Source: Kluyvera sichuanensis
GTDB taxonomy: Bacteria > Pseudomonadota > Gammaproteobacteria > Enterobacterales > Enterobacteriaceae
NCBI RefSeq assembly: GCF_014218705.1
Contig: NZ_JABBJF010000036.1
Coordinates: forward strand, 1-46,185
Length of the DNA stretch: 46,185 nt
Reading direction: 5' to 3'
A model generated the notes under the pieces. It was given only the letters and a program-made list of their open reading frames with translations, had not been told where the DNA came from and made no database searches. This document shows, one piece after another, positions 8,787 through 21,302 of this stretch. Each line of letters opens with the position of its first letter. Positions within the stretch are counted from its first letter, which is position 1. The translations under genes were made by a program, and so were the position numbers.

Positions 8787-9527
8787 ATGTCAATAGACTG
8801 GAACTGGGGTATCTTTTTACAACAGGCCCCATTCGGCAACACCACCTATCTCGGCTGGCTGTGGAGCGGCTTTCAGGTCACCGTCGCACTCTCGATTACC
8901 GCCTGGATTATCGCTTTCCTCGTCGGCTCGCTGTTCGGCATCCTGCGTACCGTTCCTAACCGCTTTTTATCCTCACTCGGCACCTGCTACGTCGAGCTGT
9001 TCCGTAACGTCCCGCTGATTGTGCAGTTCTTTACCTGGTACCTCGTGGTGCCGGAATTACTGCCGGAAAATCTCGGCATGTGGTTTAAGTCGGAGTTGGA
9101 TCCGAACATCCAGTTCTTCCTCTCTTCGATGATCTGTCTGGGTCTGTTCACCGCCGCCCGCGTCTGCGAGCAGGTGCGCGCCGCCATTCAGTCGCTGCCG
9201 CGCGGGCAGAAGAACGCCGGTCTGGCGATGGGCCTGACGCTACCGCAAACCTACCGCTACGTGCTGCTGCCGAACGCCTATCGCGTAATTGTGCCGCCAA
9301 TGACCTCCGAGATGATGAACCTGGTGAAGAACTCGGCCATCGCCTCCACGATTGGTCTGGTCGATATGGCCGCGCAGGCAGGCAAGTTGCTGGACTACTC
9401 CGCGCACGCCTGGGAATCCTTTACGGCGATCACCCTCGCCTACGTCTTCATTAACGCCGTGATTATGCTGGTAATGGCGCTGGTGGAACGCAAAATCCGC
9501 CTGCCAGGCAATCTGGGAGGTAAATAA
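8787..9527 (+). CDS. gltJ: Glutamate/aspartate ABC transporter permease GltJ
   Basis: Inner-membrane permease of the HisMQ type, 246 residues with about five hydrophobic helices. It carries the ABC-permease EAA loop ([27 protein letters not shown], about 130-156) that contacts GltL. The start ATG follows CTGGAG at a 7-nt spacing, immediately after the SroC terminator. Its stop overlaps the gltK start by one nucleotide (TAATG). Forms the channel as a heterodimer with GltK. Confidence 0.97.
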   Translation: MSIDWNWGIFLQQAPFGNTTYLGWLWSGFQVTVALSITAWIIAFLVGSLFGILRTVPNRFLSSLGTCYVELFRNVPLIVQFFTWYLVVPELLPENLGMWFKSELDPNIQFFLSSMICLGLFTAARVCEQVRAAIQSLPRGQKNAGLAMGLTLPQTYRYVLLPNAYRVIVPPMTSEMMNLVKNSAIASTIGLVDMAAQAGKLLDYSAHAWESFTAITLAYVFINAVIMLVMALVERKIRLPGNLGGK

Positions 9528-10201
9528 TGTACGATTTTGACTGGAGTTCGATTGTTCCGTCGATGCCTTACCTGCTGGCAGGTCTGGTTATCACCCTCAA
9601 AATTACCGTCACGGCGATTATCATCGGTATCGTCTGGGGTACGCTGCTGGCGGTGATGCGCCTGTCGGCGTTTAAACCTGTTGCCTGGTTTGCTAAAGCC
9701 TACGTCAATATTTTCCGCTCCGTGCCGCTGGTGATGGTGCTGCTGTGGTTCTACCTGATTGTGCCGGGCTTCCTGCAAAACGTGCTTGGGCTGTCACCAA
9801 AAAGCGATATCCGCCTGATCTCGGCGATGGTGGCGTTCTCGATGTTTGAAGCCGCCTACTACTCCGAGATTATCCGTGCAGGTATTCAGAGCATCTCGCG
9901 CGGGCAGTCCAGCGCCGCACTGGCGCTGGGGATGACCCACTGGCAATCAATGAAGCTCATCATTCTGCCGCAGGCTTTCCGCGCCATGGTGCCGCTGCTG
10001 CTAACCCAGGGGATTGTCCTGTTCCAGGATACCTCGCTGGTGTACGTCCTGAGCCTCGCGGACTTCTTCCGTACCGCTTCCACGATTGGTGAGCGTGACG
10101 GGACTCAGGTGGAAATGATTCTGTTTGCTGGTTTTGTCTATTTTGTGATTAGCCTTAGCGCCTCGCTGCTGGTCAGCTACTTGAAGAAAAGGACCGTATA
10201 A
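9527..10201 (+). CDS. gltK: Glutamate/aspartate ABC transporter permease GltK
   Basis: Second permease subunit, 224 residues. It has about five membrane helices and an EAA motif, [27 protein letters not shown] (about 111-137). It is joined to gltJ and gltL by 1-nt stop/start overlaps (TAATG), so all three are translationally coupled. Confidence 0.97.
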   Translation: MYDFDWSSIVPSMPYLLAGLVITLKITVTAIIIGIVWGTLLAVMRLSAFKPVAWFAKAYVNIFRSVPLVMVLLWFYLIVPGFLQNVLGLSPKSDIRLISAMVAFSMFEAAYYSEIIRAGIQSISRGQSSAALALGMTHWQSMKLIILPQAFRAMVPLLLTQGIVLFQDTSLVYVLSLADFFRTASTIGERDGTQVEMILFAGFVYFVISLSASLLVSYLKKRTV

Positions 10202-10926
10202 TGATTACCCTGAAAAACGTCTCTAAATGGTATGGTCACTTTCAGGTGCTGACCGATTGCTCCACGGAAGTGAAAAAAGGCGAAGTGGTGGTGGTGTGCG
10301 GGCCGTCCGGCTCCGGCAAATCCACGCTGATTAAAACCGTTAACGGTCTTGAGCCAGTACAGCAGGGAGAAATCCTGGTCAACGGCACTAAGGTCAACGA
10401 CAAAAAAACCGACCTCGCGAAGCTGCGTTCTCACGTCGGCATGGTGTTCCAGCACTTCGAGCTGTTCCCGCACCTGTCGATCATCGAGAACTTGACGCTG
10501 GCGCAGGTTAAGGTTCTGAAACGCGATAAAGCCGCGGCCCGCGAAAAAGGCTTAAAGCTGCTCGAGCGAGTAGGGCTTTCCGCGCACGCCAACAAGTTCC
10601 CGGCGCAGCTCTCCGGCGGCCAGCAGCAGCGTGTGGCAATCGCCCGTGCGCTCTGTATGGATCCGGTCGCAATGCTGTTTGATGAACCAACATCGGCGCT
10701 CGATCCTGAGATGATCAACGAAGTGCTGGACGTGATGGTCGAGCTGGCCCATGAAGGGATGACCATGATGGTGGTGACTCACGAAATGGGCTTTGCGCGC
10801 AAGGTGGCCAACAGAGTTATCTTTATGGACGAGGGCAAGATCGTTGAAGATGCCGACAAAGAGGCCTTCTTCGCTAACCCGAAATCTGACCGCGCGAAAG
10901 ATTTCCTCGCCAAAATCCTGCACTAA
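10201..10926 (+). CDS. gltL: Glutamate/aspartate ABC transporter ATP-binding protein GltL
   Basis: ATPase of the polar-amino-acid importer, 241 residues. Walker A is GPSGSGKST (about 35-43), the Q loop is FQHFELFPH, the ABC signature is LSGGQQQR (about 135-142), Walker B is VAMLFDEP, and the H-loop is VVTHEM. Last gene of the glt operon; a large REP palindrome lies just downstream. Confidence 0.97.
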   Translation: MITLKNVSKWYGHFQVLTDCSTEVKKGEVVVVCGPSGSGKSTLIKTVNGLEPVQQGEILVNGTKVNDKKTDLAKLRSHVGMVFQHFELFPHLSIIENLTLAQVKVLKRDKAAAREKGLKLLERVGLSAHANKFPAQLSGGQQQRVAIARALCMDPVAMLFDEPTSALDPEMINEVLDVMVELAHEGMTMMVVTHEMGFARKVANRVIFMDEGKIVEDADKEAFFANPKSDRAKDFLAKILH

Positions 10927-10942
10927 TCCCAACCTCATGTTG

Positions 10943-11008
10943 CCCGGCCGAGCGAAGCGACGCCGGGTCGGGCACTGAGCTATCCCGGCGTCGCTTCGCT
11001 CGGCCGGG
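10943..11008. repeat. BIME: paired REP elements after gltL
   Basis: A perfect 25-bp inverted repeat: CCCGGCCGAGCGAAGCGACG plus CCGGG at 10943-10967 and its exact reverse complement at 10984-11008, with a 16-bp spacer. In RNA this folds into a long hairpin. It is the best-conserved member of the GCCCGGC-type REP family in the window. It lies between gltL and rihA. Confidence 0.92.
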
Positions 11009-11110
11009 CTACCCTTTTGCGCGTCTCATCACGCTTTCGCGTTTCTGCTCTCGTTCATTCCACATGCAGGATTTACCCTTGTCACAAAATAATGCTGACA
11101 AGGAACCGCT

Positions 11111-12046
11111 ATGGCACTGCCAATTATTCTTGATTGCGACCCGGGTCATGATGACGCGATCGCTATTGTTCTCGCCCTCGCCTCACCTGAGCTGGAGGTG
11201 AAAGCTATCACCTCTTCCGCCGGTAACCAGACGCCGGACAAAACCCTGCGTAACGTCCTGCGCATGTTGACGCTGCTCCAGCGTCCGGATATTCCAGTCG
11301 CTCGCGGCGCGATAAAGCCGTTGATGCGTGAGCTGATTATTGCCGACAACGTTCACGGCGAGAGCGGGCTTGATGGCCCGGCGTTGCCGGAGCCGTCCTT
11401 TGCACCGCAGCCTTGCACCGCCGTTGAGCTGATGGCCAAAACCCTACGTGAAAGCCCGCAGCCGGTCACTATCGTATCAACAGGCCCGCAAACCAACGTC
11501 GCGCTGCTGCTCAACGGCCACCCGGAGCTGCACGCAAAAATCGCCCGCATCGTTATCATGGGCGGTGCGATGACGCTCGGCAACTGGACGCCTGCCGCCG
11601 AGTTCAACATCTTTGTTGATCCGGAAGCCGCGGAAATCGTCTTCCAGTCGGGAATTCCGGTCGTCATGGCTGGACTTGATGTGACGCATAAAGCGCAAAT
11701 CCACGCTGCCGATACCGAACGTTTTCGCGCGATTGGCAACCCGATTTCAACCATTGTTGCCGAGCTACTCGACTTCTTTATGGAATACCACAAGGATGAA
11801 AAGTGGGGCTTTGTTGGCGCGCCGCTGCACGACCCGTGTACCATCGCCTGGCTGCTGAAGCCGGAGATCTTCACTACCGTTGAGCGCTGGGTTGGTGTTG
11901 AGACGCAGGGGAAATACACGCAGGGTATGACGGTGGTGGATTACTACTTCCTGACGGGGAATAAACCGAACGCGACGGTCATGGTGGACGTAGACCGAGA
12001 GGCATTTGTTGATCTGTTGGCTGAACGGTTAGCGTTTTACCATTGA
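11111..12046 (+). CDS. rihA: Pyrimidine-specific ribonucleoside hydrolase RihA
   Basis: Cytosolic nucleosidase that hydrolyses cytidine and uridine to ribose and base. The 311 residues match E. coli RihA. The calcium-binding [11 protein letters not shown] signature is at residues 8-18, with further metal/ribose residues in [13 protein letters not shown] and the active-site HDP (in [14 protein letters not shown], near 240). The ATG follows ACAAGGAACCGCT. Separated from gltL by a BIME, with a possible promoter in the 100-bp gap. In E. coli rihA is followed by a hscC/djlC block that is absent here. Confidence 0.95.
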   Translation: MALPIILDCDPGHDDAIAIVLALASPELEVKAITSSAGNQTPDKTLRNVLRMLTLLQRPDIPVARGAIKPLMRELIIADNVHGESGLDGPALPEPSFAPQPCTAVELMAKTLRESPQPVTIVSTGPQTNVALLLNGHPELHAKIARIVIMGGAMTLGNWTPAAEFNIFVDPEAAEIVFQSGIPVVMAGLDVTHKAQIHAADTERFRAIGNPISTIVAELLDFFMEYHKDEKWGFVGAPLHDPCTIAWLLKPEIFTTVERWVGVETQGKYTQGMTVVDYYFLTGNKPNATVMVDVDREAFVDLLAERLAFYH

Positions 12047-12051
12047 GCCTG

Positions 12052-12120
12052 CCCCGGCGGCGCTGCGCTTGGCCGGGCTACAATCCTCATGTAGCCCGGG
12101 CGAACGGAGTGCCCCCGGGA
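12052..12120. repeat. Two REP elements downstream of rihA
   Basis: CCCCGGCGGCGCTGCGCTTGG followed by CCGGGCTAC (12052-12081), and, inverted, GTAGCCCGGG...CCCCCGGGA (12091-12120). They fill the gap between the convergent rihA and ybeL genes, a common REP location. Confidence 0.85.
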
Positions 12121-12127
12121 ATGCCCA

Positions 12128-12610
12128 TTACGGCTCGAACGGCCGACGCTGGAACTGGTCATGCCCGCACTTCGGGCAGCGCGGCAGCACGTCCGGCGTA
12201 TACACCGCCAGATGGTAGTGACACTTCTCACACACCAGGTTACCCAACCCCACCACTTCCCCACTGTGATACACCCCGTGATGGTTCAGGTCCTGGAACA
12301 CTTCGCGCCATTCCAGCTGCGTTTTGTCGGTAATATCCACCAACTCCTGCCAGATACTTTCCTTAATCACCCGCAAAAACACGCTGTCGGAATCATCTTC
12401 CTGGCTTTCGCTGTAGCTCATCGCGAACTCTTCGAGGTCACGACGAACGGCGCGCAGCAGTTCATCTATTTCAGTACGCGTTAACTCGCTGGTTTGTGCG
12501 ACCTTCGCCCGCGCCTGCGCGACCAGGGCATCGATATCGCGTTCACCATTGCGCAGACGTTCAGTTAGCGAGCCCACTAATTCACGGTAAATTTGAGCAA
12601 CCTTGTTCAT
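12128..12610 (-). CDS. ybeL: Zinc-ribbon protein YbeL (DUF1451)
   Basis: Conserved enterobacterial protein of unknown function, 160 residues. The N-terminal half (about 1-110) is charged and predicted helical or coiled. The C-terminal part carries a zinc ribbon, CEKCHYH...CPKCGHDQF (two CxxC pairs, about 127-152). Length and sequence follow E. coli YbeL throughout. It is transcribed away from leuS and converges on rihA. No function is inferred beyond probable zinc binding. Confidence 0.93.
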   Translation of the reverse strand: MNKVAQIYRELVGSLTERLRNGERDIDALVAQARAKVAQTSELTRTEIDELLRAVRRDLEEFAMSYSESQEDDSDSVFLRVIKESIWQELVDITDKTQLEWREVFQDLNHHGVYHSGEVVGLGNLVCEKCHYHLAVYTPDVLPRCPKCGHDQFQRRPFEP

Positions 12611-12740
12611 TGTTTCCTCTCCCAGCCAGTTAACCTCTTCTAATAATAGCCGTTATTTGATTTCTGCTTTGCCAGCTTCACCACAGAGTTGATAAATGAC
12701 GCTCGGAGCTTTTCGCCGCCTTAACGTGCGAAAGGCTGTT

Positions 12741-12770
12741 TTGACGTGAACGTTTGGGCTATGCTATGCG
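12741..12770 (+). promoter_or_regulatory. Sigma-70 promoter of leuS
   Basis: TTGACG (12741-12746), an 18-bp spacer, TATGCG (12765-12770). Start site expected near 12778, about 58 nt before the leuS ATG. Sequence inference. Confidence 0.5.
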
Positions 12771-12835
12771 GATCTGAAATACCACATCTATAGGCTACAT
12801 TTGTAGCTGTATTGAAAACAGGATCACTGGCTGCC

Positions 12836-15418
12836 ATGCAAGAGCAATACCGCCCGGAAGAGATAGAATCGAAAGTCCAGCTTCACTGGGATGAGAAGCG
12901 CACATTTGAAGTTACTGAAGACGAGAGCAAAGAGAAGTATTACTGCCTGTCGATGCTTCCCTATCCTTCTGGTCGACTACACATGGGCCACGTCCGTAAC
13001 TACACCATCGGCGACGTTATTGCTCGCTATCAGCGCATGCTGGGCAAAAACGTTCTGCAGCCAATCGGCTGGGATGCGTTCGGCCTGCCGGCTGAAGGTG
13101 CTGCGGTAAAAAATAACACTGCGCCTGCGCCATGGACCTACGACAACATCGCGTACATGAAAAACCAGCTCAAAATGCTGGGCTTTGGCTATGACTGGAG
13201 CCGCGAACTGGCCACCTGCACCCCAGAATACTATCGCTGGGAGCAGAAGTTCTTCACCGAGCTGTATAAAAAAGGCCTGGTGTACAAGAAGACCTCTGCG
13301 GTGAACTGGTGTCCGAATGACCAGACCGTACTGGCGAACGAACAGGTTATCGACGGCTGCTGCTGGCGCTGCGATACCAAAGTTGAGCGTAAAGAGATCC
13401 CACAGTGGTTTATCAAAATCACCGCTTACGCTGACGAACTGCTGCGCGATCTGGATAACCTGGATCACTGGCCTGACACCGTGAAAACGATGCAGCGCAA
13501 CTGGATCGGCCGTTCCGAAGGGGTTGAAATCTCCTTTGACGTTAACGACTACGCCAACAAGCTGACCGTTTACACCACCCGTCCAGATACCTTTATGGGC
13601 TGCACCTACCTGGCCGTTGCTGCGGGTCACCCGCTGGCACAGCAGGCTGCGGCGAACAACCCAGCCCTGGCAGCTTTCGTCGACGAATGCCGCAACACCA
13701 AAGTGGCTGAAGCCGATATGGCGACCATGGAGAAAAAAGGCGTCGACACCGGCTTTAAAGCCATTCACCCACTGACCGGTGAAGCGATCCCGGTATGGGC
13801 GGCAAACTTCGTCCTGATGGAGTACGGTACTGGCGCAGTGATGGCCGTTCCGGGCCACGATCAGCGCGACTATGAATTTGCGACTAAATACGGCCTGAAC
13901 ATCAAGCCGGTTATCCTTGCCGCAGACGGCAGCAAGCCGGATCTCTCCGAGCAGGCGCTGACCGAAAAAGGCACCCTGTTTAACTCCGGCGAGTTCGACG
14001 GCCTGAGCTTTGAAGACGGCTTCAACGCTATTGCTGACAAACTGACGGCGATGGGCGTGGGCGAGCGTAAAGTGAACTACCGTCTGCGCGACTGGGGCGT
14101 ATCCCGTCAGCGCTACTGGGGTGCGCCAATCCCAATGGTGACGCTGGAAGATGGCACCGTGCTGCCAACCCCAGAAGATCAGCTGCCGGTTATCCTGCCG
14201 GAAGATGTGGTCATGGACGGCATCACCAGCCCGATCAAAGCCGACCCAGAGTGGGCAAAAACCACCGTTAACGGTATGCCTGCGCTGCGTGAAACCGACA
14301 CCTTCGACACCTTCATGGAATCTTCATGGTACTACGCGCGTTACACCTGCCCGCAGTATCAGGAAGGCATGCTGGACTCTAAAGCGGCGAACTACTGGCT
14401 GCCGGTTGATATCTACATTGGCGGTATCGAACACGCCATCATGCACCTGCTCTACTTCCGCTTCTTCCACAAACTGATGCGTGATGCGGGCATGGTCAAC
14501 TCTGACGAACCGGCTAAACAGCTGCTGTGTCAGGGCATGGTGCTGGCGGATGCCTTCTACTACGTGGGCGCAAACGGCGAACGTAACTGGGTTTCCCCAG
14601 TTGACGCTATCGTTGAGCGCGACGAGAAAGGCCGTATCGTGAAAGCGAAGGACGCGGCGGGTCATGAACTGGTGTATACCGGCATGAGCAAAATGTCCAA
14701 GTCCAAAAACAACGGCATCGACCCGCAGGTGATGGTTGAGCGCTACGGTGCGGATACCGTGCGTCTGTTCATGATGTTTGCTTCTCCAGCGGATATGACC
14801 CTGGAATGGCAAGAATCCGGCGTTGAAGGGGCGAACCGCTTCCTGAAACGCGTCTGGAAACTGGTCTACGAACACACCGCTCAGGGCCCGGTTGCGGCGC
14901 TGAACGTCGATGCGTTAACGGAAGATCAGCAGGCACTGCGCCGTGACGTTCATAAAACTATTGCTAAAGTTACCGATGATATCGGTCGTCGTCAGACCTT
15001 CAACACCGCCATCGCGGCGATCATGGAGCTGATGAACAAACTGGCGAAAGCACCGCAGGAAGGCGAGCAGGACAGAGCGCTGATCCAGGAATCGCTGTTG
15101 GCCGTCGTGCGTATGCTCAACCCGTTCACCCCACACGTTAGCTTCACGCTGTGGCAGGAGCTGGGCGGCGAAGGCGATATCGACAACGCGCCGTGGCCGG
15201 TGGCTGACGAGAAAGCGATGGTGGAAAACACCACGCTGGTCGTGGTTCAGGTCAACGGTAAAGTTCGCGGTAAAATCACCGTTGCGGTTGATGCGACTGA
15301 AGAGCAAGTTCGTGAGCGTGCAGGCCAGGAACACCTGGTTGCGAAATACCTTGAGGGCGTAACCGTGCGTAAAGTGATTTACGTACCGGGCAAGCTGCTT
15401 AACCTGGTCGTTGGCTAA
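12836..15418 (+). CDS. leuS: Leucyl-tRNA synthetase
   Basis: Class I aminoacyl-tRNA synthetase charging tRNA-Leu, cytoplasmic, essential. The HIGH motif appears as [15 protein letters not shown] (about 42-55) and KMSKS as [11 protein letters not shown] (near 620). Between them lies the CP1 editing domain with the [15 protein letters not shown] motif (near 247), which hydrolyses mis-charged tRNA. 860 residues from the ATG at 12836, giving the E. coli-like start [11 protein letters not shown]; an ATG 24 nt upstream (12812) is in frame but unlikely. It heads the leuS-lptE-holA-nadD-cobC cluster. Confidence 0.98.
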   Translation: MQEQYRPEEIESKVQLHWDEKRTFEVTEDESKEKYYCLSMLPYPSGRLHMGHVRNYTIGDVIARYQRMLGKNVLQPIGWDAFGLPAEGAAVKNNTAPAPWTYDNIAYMKNQLKMLGFGYDWSRELATCTPEYYRWEQKFFTELYKKGLVYKKTSAVNWCPNDQTVLANEQVIDGCCWRCDTKVERKEIPQWFIKITAYADELLRDLDNLDHWPDTVKTMQRNWIGRSEGVEISFDVNDYANKLTVYTTRPDTFMGCTYLAVAAGHPLAQQAAANNPALAAFVDECRNTKVAEADMATMEKKGVDTGFKAIHPLTGEAIPVWAANFVLMEYGTGAVMAVPGHDQRDYEFATKYGLNIKPVILAADGSKPDLSEQALTEKGTLFNSGEFDGLSFEDGFNAIADKLTAMGVGERKVNYRLRDWGVSRQRYWGAPIPMVTLEDGTVLPTPEDQLPVILPEDVVMDGITSPIKADPEWAKTTVNGMPALRETDTFDTFMESSWYYARYTCPQYQEGMLDSKAANYWLPVDIYIGGIEHAIMHLLYFRFFHKLMRDAGMVNSDEPAKQLLCQGMVLADAFYYVGANGERNWVSPVDAIVERDEKGRIVKAKDAAGHELVYTGMSKMSKSKNNGIDPQVMVERYGADTVRLFMMFASPADMTLEWQESGVEGANRFLKRVWKLVYEHTAQGPVAALNVDALTEDQQALRRDVHKTIAKVTDDIGRRQTFNTAIAAIMELMNKLAKAPQEGEQDRALIQESLLAVVRMLNPFTPHVSFTLWQELGGEGDIDNAPWPVADEKAMVENTTLVVVQVNGKVRGKITVAVDATEEQVRERAGQEHLVAKYLEGVTVRKVIYVPGKLLNLVVG

Positions 15419-15432
15419 GCGCGGGAGGAAGC

Positions 15433-16005
15433 GTGCGATACCTGACAACATTGTTGTTATCTTTGGCGGTGCTGGTCACCGCCGGATGCGGCTGGCATCT
15501 GCGTAGTACCACGCTGGTGCCGGACGAAATGAAAACACTGATTTTCCAGTCTAGCGATCCAAACGGCCCTCTGAGCCGCGCAGTTCGCGAACAGCTGAGA
15601 ACGAGTGGCATTACCGTGCTTGATCAAAGCACGACGCGCCAGGACGTCCCGTCCCTGCGTCTGGGTTCATATAGCCTCCAGCAGGATACGGCTTCCGTGT
15701 TCCAGAATGGTCAAACGGCTGAATATCAGATGGTGATGACGGTTAACGCCACGGTACTTATCCCAGGTCAGGATATTTTCCCTATCTCGACCAAAGTGTA
15801 CCGTTCGTTCTTCGACAACCCGCAGAAAGCGCTGGCGAAAGACAGCGAGCAGGGCATGATCGTACAAGAGATGTACCAGAAAGCGGCTGAACAGTTGATT
15901 CGTAAGCTGCCAAGCGTACACATTGCCGATGCCAAAGAGAGTGCGGAAAATCAGGCGACCCCGCCTGCCGCCAGCTCTCGTGTATCAACCACTCTGGGTA
16001 ACTGA
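15433..16005 (+). CDS. lptE: LPS-assembly lipoprotein LptE
   Basis: Outer-membrane lipoprotein that plugs the LptD barrel and helps insert LPS in the outer leaflet. 190 residues with a lipoprotein signal peptide and lipobox LVTAGC (Cys19). The N-terminal half of the mature domain is rather diverged from E. coli, while the [10 protein letters not shown] and [20 protein letters not shown] segments are well conserved. The start is GTG at 15433, preceded by GGGAGGA (15423-15429). The stop overlaps the holA start by 1 nt. It depends on Lnt, encoded at 5723-7261, for full acylation. Confidence 0.95.
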   Translation: MRYLTTLLLSLAVLVTAGCGWHLRSTTLVPDEMKTLIFQSSDPNGPLSRAVREQLRTSGITVLDQSTTRQDVPSLRLGSYSLQQDTASVFQNGQTAEYQMVMTVNATVLIPGQDIFPISTKVYRSFFDNPQKALAKDSEQGMIVQEMYQKAAEQLIRKLPSVHIADAKESAENQATPPAASSRVSTTLGN

Positions 16006-17036
16006 TGATTCGGTTGTACCCAGAACAACTCCGCGCGCAGCTCTCTGAAGGGCTGCGCGCGGCGTATCTCCTGCTCGGTAATGACCCCCTTTTCCTCCAG
16101 GAAAGCCAGGACGCCATCCGGCATGCCGCCGTCAGCGAAGGCTTTATCGAGCACCATACCTTCACGCTTGACGCCAGCACCGACTGGAACGAGCTTTTTT
16201 CCCTCTGCCAGGCGATGAGCCTGTTCGCCAGCCGCCAGACGCTGCTGTTGCTGCTGCCTGAAAACGGCCCTAACGCCGCGCTCAACGAACAGCTCGCCAC
16301 GCTGGTGAGCCTGCTGCATGACGATCTCCTGCTGATTATTCGCGGCAACAAGCTGACCAAAGCGCAGGAAAACGCCGCCTGGCTGACCGCTCTGGCGACC
16401 CGCGCCGTGCAGATTAGCTGTCAGACGCCGGAACCCGCGAATTTACCGCGCTGGCTGGCTAACCGCGCGAAGCAGAACAACCTGCAGCTTGATGAACCCG
16501 CGAGCCAACTGCTCTGCTACTGCTATGAAGGCAACCTGCTGGCGCTGTCACAGGCGCTGGAGCGACTGTCGCTGCTGTGGCCGGACGGCAAGCTGACGCT
16601 GCCTCGCGTTGAACAAGCCGTCAACGATGCCGCGCACTTTACCCCTTTCCACTGGGTCGATGCCCTGTTAGCTGGCAAGAGCAAACGCGCGCTGCATATC
16701 CTGCAGCAGCTACGTCTGGAAGGCAGCGAGCCGGTTATCCTGCTGCGCACCATACAGCGTGAACTGCTCATGCTGGTGACCTTAAAGCGTCAAAGCGCAC
16801 ACACTCCGCTGCGCGCATTGTTTGATAAGCATCGGGTCTGGCAAAACCGTCGCGGCATGGTGGGCGATGCGCTCAACCGCCTAAGCGCCGCACAGCTTCG
16901 TCAGGCCGTGACGCTGTTAAGTCACGCAGAGCTGACGCTGAAACAGGATTACGGTCAGTCGGTCTGGGCTGAACTGGAAAGTTTGTCGCTGCTGCTTTGT
17001 CATAAAGCACTGGCCGACGTTTTTATCGATGGATGA
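16005..17036 (+). CDS. holA: DNA polymerase III subunit delta
   Basis: Clamp-loader subunit that opens the beta sliding clamp. 343 residues, the length of the E. coli protein. The N-terminal [34 protein letters not shown] is characteristic, with the beta-contacting region near residues 65-75 ([15 protein letters not shown]). The start overlaps the lptE stop by one nucleotide (TGATG), so the two are translationally coupled. Its end lies within a few nucleotides of the nadD start. Confidence 0.97.
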   Translation: MIRLYPEQLRAQLSEGLRAAYLLLGNDPLFLQESQDAIRHAAVSEGFIEHHTFTLDASTDWNELFSLCQAMSLFASRQTLLLLLPENGPNAALNEQLATLVSLLHDDLLLIIRGNKLTKAQENAAWLTALATRAVQISCQTPEPANLPRWLANRAKQNNLQLDEPASQLLCYCYEGNLLALSQALERLSLLWPDGKLTLPRVEQAVNDAAHFTPFHWVDALLAGKSKRALHILQQLRLEGSEPVILLRTIQRELLMLVTLKRQSAHTPLRALFDKHRVWQNRRGMVGDALNRLSAAQLRQAVTLLSHAELTLKQDYGQSVWAELESLSLLLCHKALADVFIDG

Positions 17037-17037
17037 T

Positions 17038-17688
17038 ATGGCAAAACTACAGGCGCTTTTCGGCGGGACCTTCGATCCCATTCACTATGGTCACCTCAAA
17101 CCAGTAGAGATTCTGGCTAACCAGATAGGCCTGTCTCGGGTCATCATTATGCCCAATAACGTGCCGCCGCACCGTCCGCAGCCGGAAGCCACTAGCGAAC
17201 AGCGTAAGTTTATGGTCGAGCTGGCCATTGCCGATAAGCCGCTGTTTGTGCTCGACGAACGCGAACTGCGCCGTGACACGCCGTCCTGGACGGCGGATAC
17301 GCTACAGGAGTGGCGACAGGAACAGGGTCCAGAGCAACCGCTCGCCTTTATCATCGGCCAGGATTCGCTGCTTACCTTCCCAAGCTGGGAGCGCTACGAG
17401 ACGATTCTCGACAACGCTCACCTACTGGTCACGCGTCGGCCGGGCTATCCGTTGACCATGAAGCAGGAGGAGCACCAGCAGTGGCTGGATCGCCATCTCA
17501 CCAGCAACATCGAAGATCTGCATCATCAGCCGGCAGGGAAAATTTACCTGGCAGAAACGCCGTGGTTTGATGTTTCCGCCACGCTGATTCGCGAACGCTT
17601 AGAGCGCGGTGAGTCCTGTGAAGAGATGATGCCGGAGGCCGTACTCTCTTACATCATCAACCAGGGACTGTATCACCACGGCGCTTAG
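17038..17688 (+). CDS. nadD: Nicotinate-nucleotide adenylyltransferase NadD
   Basis: Makes nicotinate adenine dinucleotide from NaMN and ATP, a required step of NAD synthesis. The nucleotidyltransferase signature [12 protein letters not shown] is at about residues 8-19, and a C-terminal SATLIRERL stands for the ISST-like motif. Two starts are possible: ATG at 17029 (overlapping holA) or ATG at 17038. The latter gives [10 protein letters not shown], aligning with E. coli MKSLQALFGG, and 216 residues. Neither has a clear ribosome-binding site, as expected for a coupled gene. Confidence 0.95.
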   Translation: MAKLQALFGGTFDPIHYGHLKPVEILANQIGLSRVIIMPNNVPPHRPQPEATSEQRKFMVELAIADKPLFVLDERELRRDTPSWTADTLQEWRQEQGPEQPLAFIIGQDSLLTFPSWERYETILDNAHLLVTRRPGYPLTMKQEEHQQWLDRHLTSNIEDLHHQPAGKIYLAETPWFDVSATLIRERLERGESCEEMMPEAVLSYIINQGLYHHGA

Positions 17689-17711
17689 CGTCATACACCA
17701 GGGGAGACGCG

Positions 17712-18901
<1,190 letters not shown>

Positions 18902-18904
18902 GTT

Positions 18905-19372
18905 GTGAAGCTGCAGTTGGTCGCCGTCGGCACCAAAATGCCTGACTGGGTACAAACCGGATTTACCGAATACCTTCGTCGTTTTCCGAAAGATATGCCG
19001 TTCGAACTGGTGGAAATTCCTGCCGGCAAGCGCGGTAAAAACGCCGACATCAAACGTATTCTGGATAAAGAGGGCGAGTTAATGCTCGCCGCCGCAGGAA
19101 AAAACCGTATCGTCACGCTGGATATTCCAGGCAAACCCTGGGATACGCCGCAGCTTGCACGTGAACTGGAACGCTGGAAAGGTGACGGGCGTGACGTTAG
19201 CCTGCTTATCGGCGGACCAGAAGGGCTTTCCCCGGCATGCAAAGCCGCAGCAGAACAAAGTTGGTCGCTCTCCACGCTGACGCTCCCGCACCCGCTTGTG
19301 CGCGTGCTGGTAGCCGAAAGCCTTTATCGGGCGTGGAGCATCACCACCAACCACCCTTACCACCGCGAGTAA
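18905..19372 (+). CDS. rlmH: 23S rRNA (pseudouridine1915-N3)-methyltransferase RlmH
   Basis: SPOUT-class methyltransferase that modifies pseudouridine 1915 in helix 69 of the 23S rRNA. 155 residues, with the knot-forming [12 protein letters not shown] motif (about 101-112) and the C-terminal [19 protein letters not shown] and NHPYHRE. The start codon is GTG, as in E. coli. Encoded just after rsfS and before mrdA. Confidence 0.97.
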   Translation: MKLQLVAVGTKMPDWVQTGFTEYLRRFPKDMPFELVEIPAGKRGKNADIKRILDKEGELMLAAAGKNRIVTLDIPGKPWDTPQLARELERWKGDGRDVSLLIGGPEGLSPACKAAAEQSWSLSTLTLPHPLVRVLVAESLYRAWSITTNHPYHRE

Positions 19373-19398
19373 TGAGACCTAGGTAGATTAAGCAGCGA

Positions 19399-21300
19399 AT
19401 GAAACTACAGAATTCTTTTCGCGACTATACGGCAGAGTCCGCGCTATTTGTGCGCCGGGCGGTGGTCGCTTTTTTGGGAATTTTGCTGCTTACCGGCGTG
19501 CTGATTGCCAACCTCTACAATTTGCAGATCGTTCGTTTTACCGACTACCAAACGCGTTCTAACGAAAACCGTATCAAGCTGGTGCCTATCGCGCCAAGCC
19601 GCGGCATTATTTACGATCGTAACGGTACGCCGCTGGCGCTTAACCGCACCATCTACCAATTGGAAATCATGCCGGAAAAAGTCGACAGCGTGCAGGAGAC
19701 CATTGATGGCCTGCGCAGCGTTGTCGATCTTTCCGATGACGATATTGCCGCCTTTAAAAAAGAGCGCGCACGTTCGCACCGATTTACCTCTATTCCGCTG
19801 AAAACCAATCTCACCGAAGTGCAGGTGGCGCGCTTTGCCGTCAACCAGTACCGCTTCCCGGGCGTTGAGGTTAAAGGTTATAAGCGACGCTTCTATCCAT
19901 ATGGTTCTGCCCTAACCCACGTTATCGGCTACGTCTCTAAAATTAACGATAAAGACGTCGACCGCCTCGATAAAGATGGCAAGCTCGCCAACTATGCGGC
20001 AACCCATGATATCGGCAAGCTGGGCATTGAGCGCTATTACGAAGACATGCTGCACGGGCAGACCGGCTACGAAGAGGTTGAAGTCAACAACCGTGGCCGC
20101 GTTATCCGCCAGCTCAAAGAAGTCCCGCCGCAGGCCGGTCACGATATCTACCTGACGCTCGACCTCAAACTGCAGCAGTATATCGAGACGCTGCTGGCCG
20201 GCAGCCGTGCCGCCGTGGTGGTCACTGACCCGCGCAACGGCAGCATTCTGGCGCTGGTCTCAATGCCAAGCTACGACCCTAACCTGTTCGTTGATGGTAT
20301 CTCCAGTAAAGACTACAGCGGCCTGTTAAACGATCCGAATACGCCGCTGGTCAACCGCGCTACCCAGGGGGTTTACCCTCCGGCCTCCACGGTGAAGCCG
20401 TATGTGGCGGTCTCCGCCATGAGCGCTGGCGTAATTAACCGCAACACCAGCCTGTTTGACCCAGGGTGGTGGCAGCTTCCAGGCTCAGAAAAACGCTATC
20501 GTGACTGGAAAAAATGGGGCCACGGCCACCTGAACGTTACCAAAGCGCTGGAAGAGTCTGCGGATACCTTCTTCTACCAGGTCGCCTATGATATGGGTAT
20601 TGACCGTTTGTCAGAGTGGATGAGCAAGTTCGGCTACGGCGACTATACCGGCATCGACCTTGCGGAAGAGCGCTCCGGTAATATGCCAACCCGTGAATGG
20701 AAGCTTAAACGCTTTAAAAAACCATGGTATCAGGGCGATACCATTCCGGTGGGGATCGGCCAGGGTTACTGGACGGCAACCCCTATCCAGATGAGCAAAG
20801 CGCTGATGATCCTGATTAACGATGGCATCATCAAAACGCCTCACCTGCTGGCTAGCACCGTCGAAGAAGGCAAGAAAGTGCCGTGGATACAGCCGCAGGA
20901 GCCGCCGATAGGCGACATCCATTCCGGCTATTGGGAAATTGCCAAAGACGGGATGTTCGGCGTTGCCAACCGTGGCAATGGTACCGCGCACAAATATTTT
21001 GCCAGCGCACCGTATAAGATTGCTGCTAAATCAGGTACCGCGCAGGTCTTTGGCCTGAAGGCCAACGAAACGTATAACGCCCACCGTATTGCGGAGCGTC
21101 TGCGTGACCACAAATTAATGACCGCGTTTGCGCCGTATAACGACCCACAGGTGGCGGTCGCTATTATTTTAGAAAACGGTGGTGCAGGCCCGGCGGTCGG
21201 TACCATCATGCGTCAAATTCTTGATCACATCATGCTGGGCGATAACAACACCGATTTACCGGCTGAAAACCCAGCGGCCGCCGCGGCGGAGGACCAATAA
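19399..21300 (+). CDS. mrdA: Peptidoglycan transpeptidase PBP2
   Basis: Monofunctional class B penicillin-binding protein of the rod complex; crosslinks lateral-wall peptidoglycan and is the target of mecillinam. 633 residues with one membrane anchor (about 20-42), a dimerisation/pedestal domain, then a transpeptidase domain. Its motifs are PPASTVKPY (catalytic Ser, near 330), [10 protein letters not shown] (SxD, near 387) and AKSGTAQ (KSG, near 545). It lies 2 nt upstream of mrdB, its glycosyltransferase partner RodA. Confidence 0.98.
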   Translation: MKLQNSFRDYTAESALFVRRAVVAFLGILLLTGVLIANLYNLQIVRFTDYQTRSNENRIKLVPIAPSRGIIYDRNGTPLALNRTIYQLEIMPEKVDSVQETIDGLRSVVDLSDDDIAAFKKERARSHRFTSIPLKTNLTEVQVARFAVNQYRFPGVEVKGYKRRFYPYGSALTHVIGYVSKINDKDVDRLDKDGKLANYAATHDIGKLGIERYYEDMLHGQTGYEEVEVNNRGRVIRQLKEVPPQAGHDIYLTLDLKLQQYIETLLAGSRAAVVVTDPRNGSILALVSMPSYDPNLFVDGISSKDYSGLLNDPNTPLVNRATQGVYPPASTVKPYVAVSAMSAGVINRNTSLFDPGWWQLPGSEKRYRDWKKWGHGHLNVTKALEESADTFFYQVAYDMGIDRLSEWMSKFGYGDYTGIDLAEERSGNMPTREWKLKRFKKPWYQGDTIPVGIGQGYWTATPIQMSKALMILINDGIIKTPHLLASTVEEGKKVPWIQPQEPPIGDIHSGYWEIAKDGMFGVANRGNGTAHKYFASAPYKIAAKSGTAQVFGLKANETYNAHRIAERLRDHKLMTAFAPYNDPQVAVAIILENGGAGPAVGTIMRQILDHIMLGDNNTDLPAENPAAAAAEDQ

Positions 21301-21302
21301 AC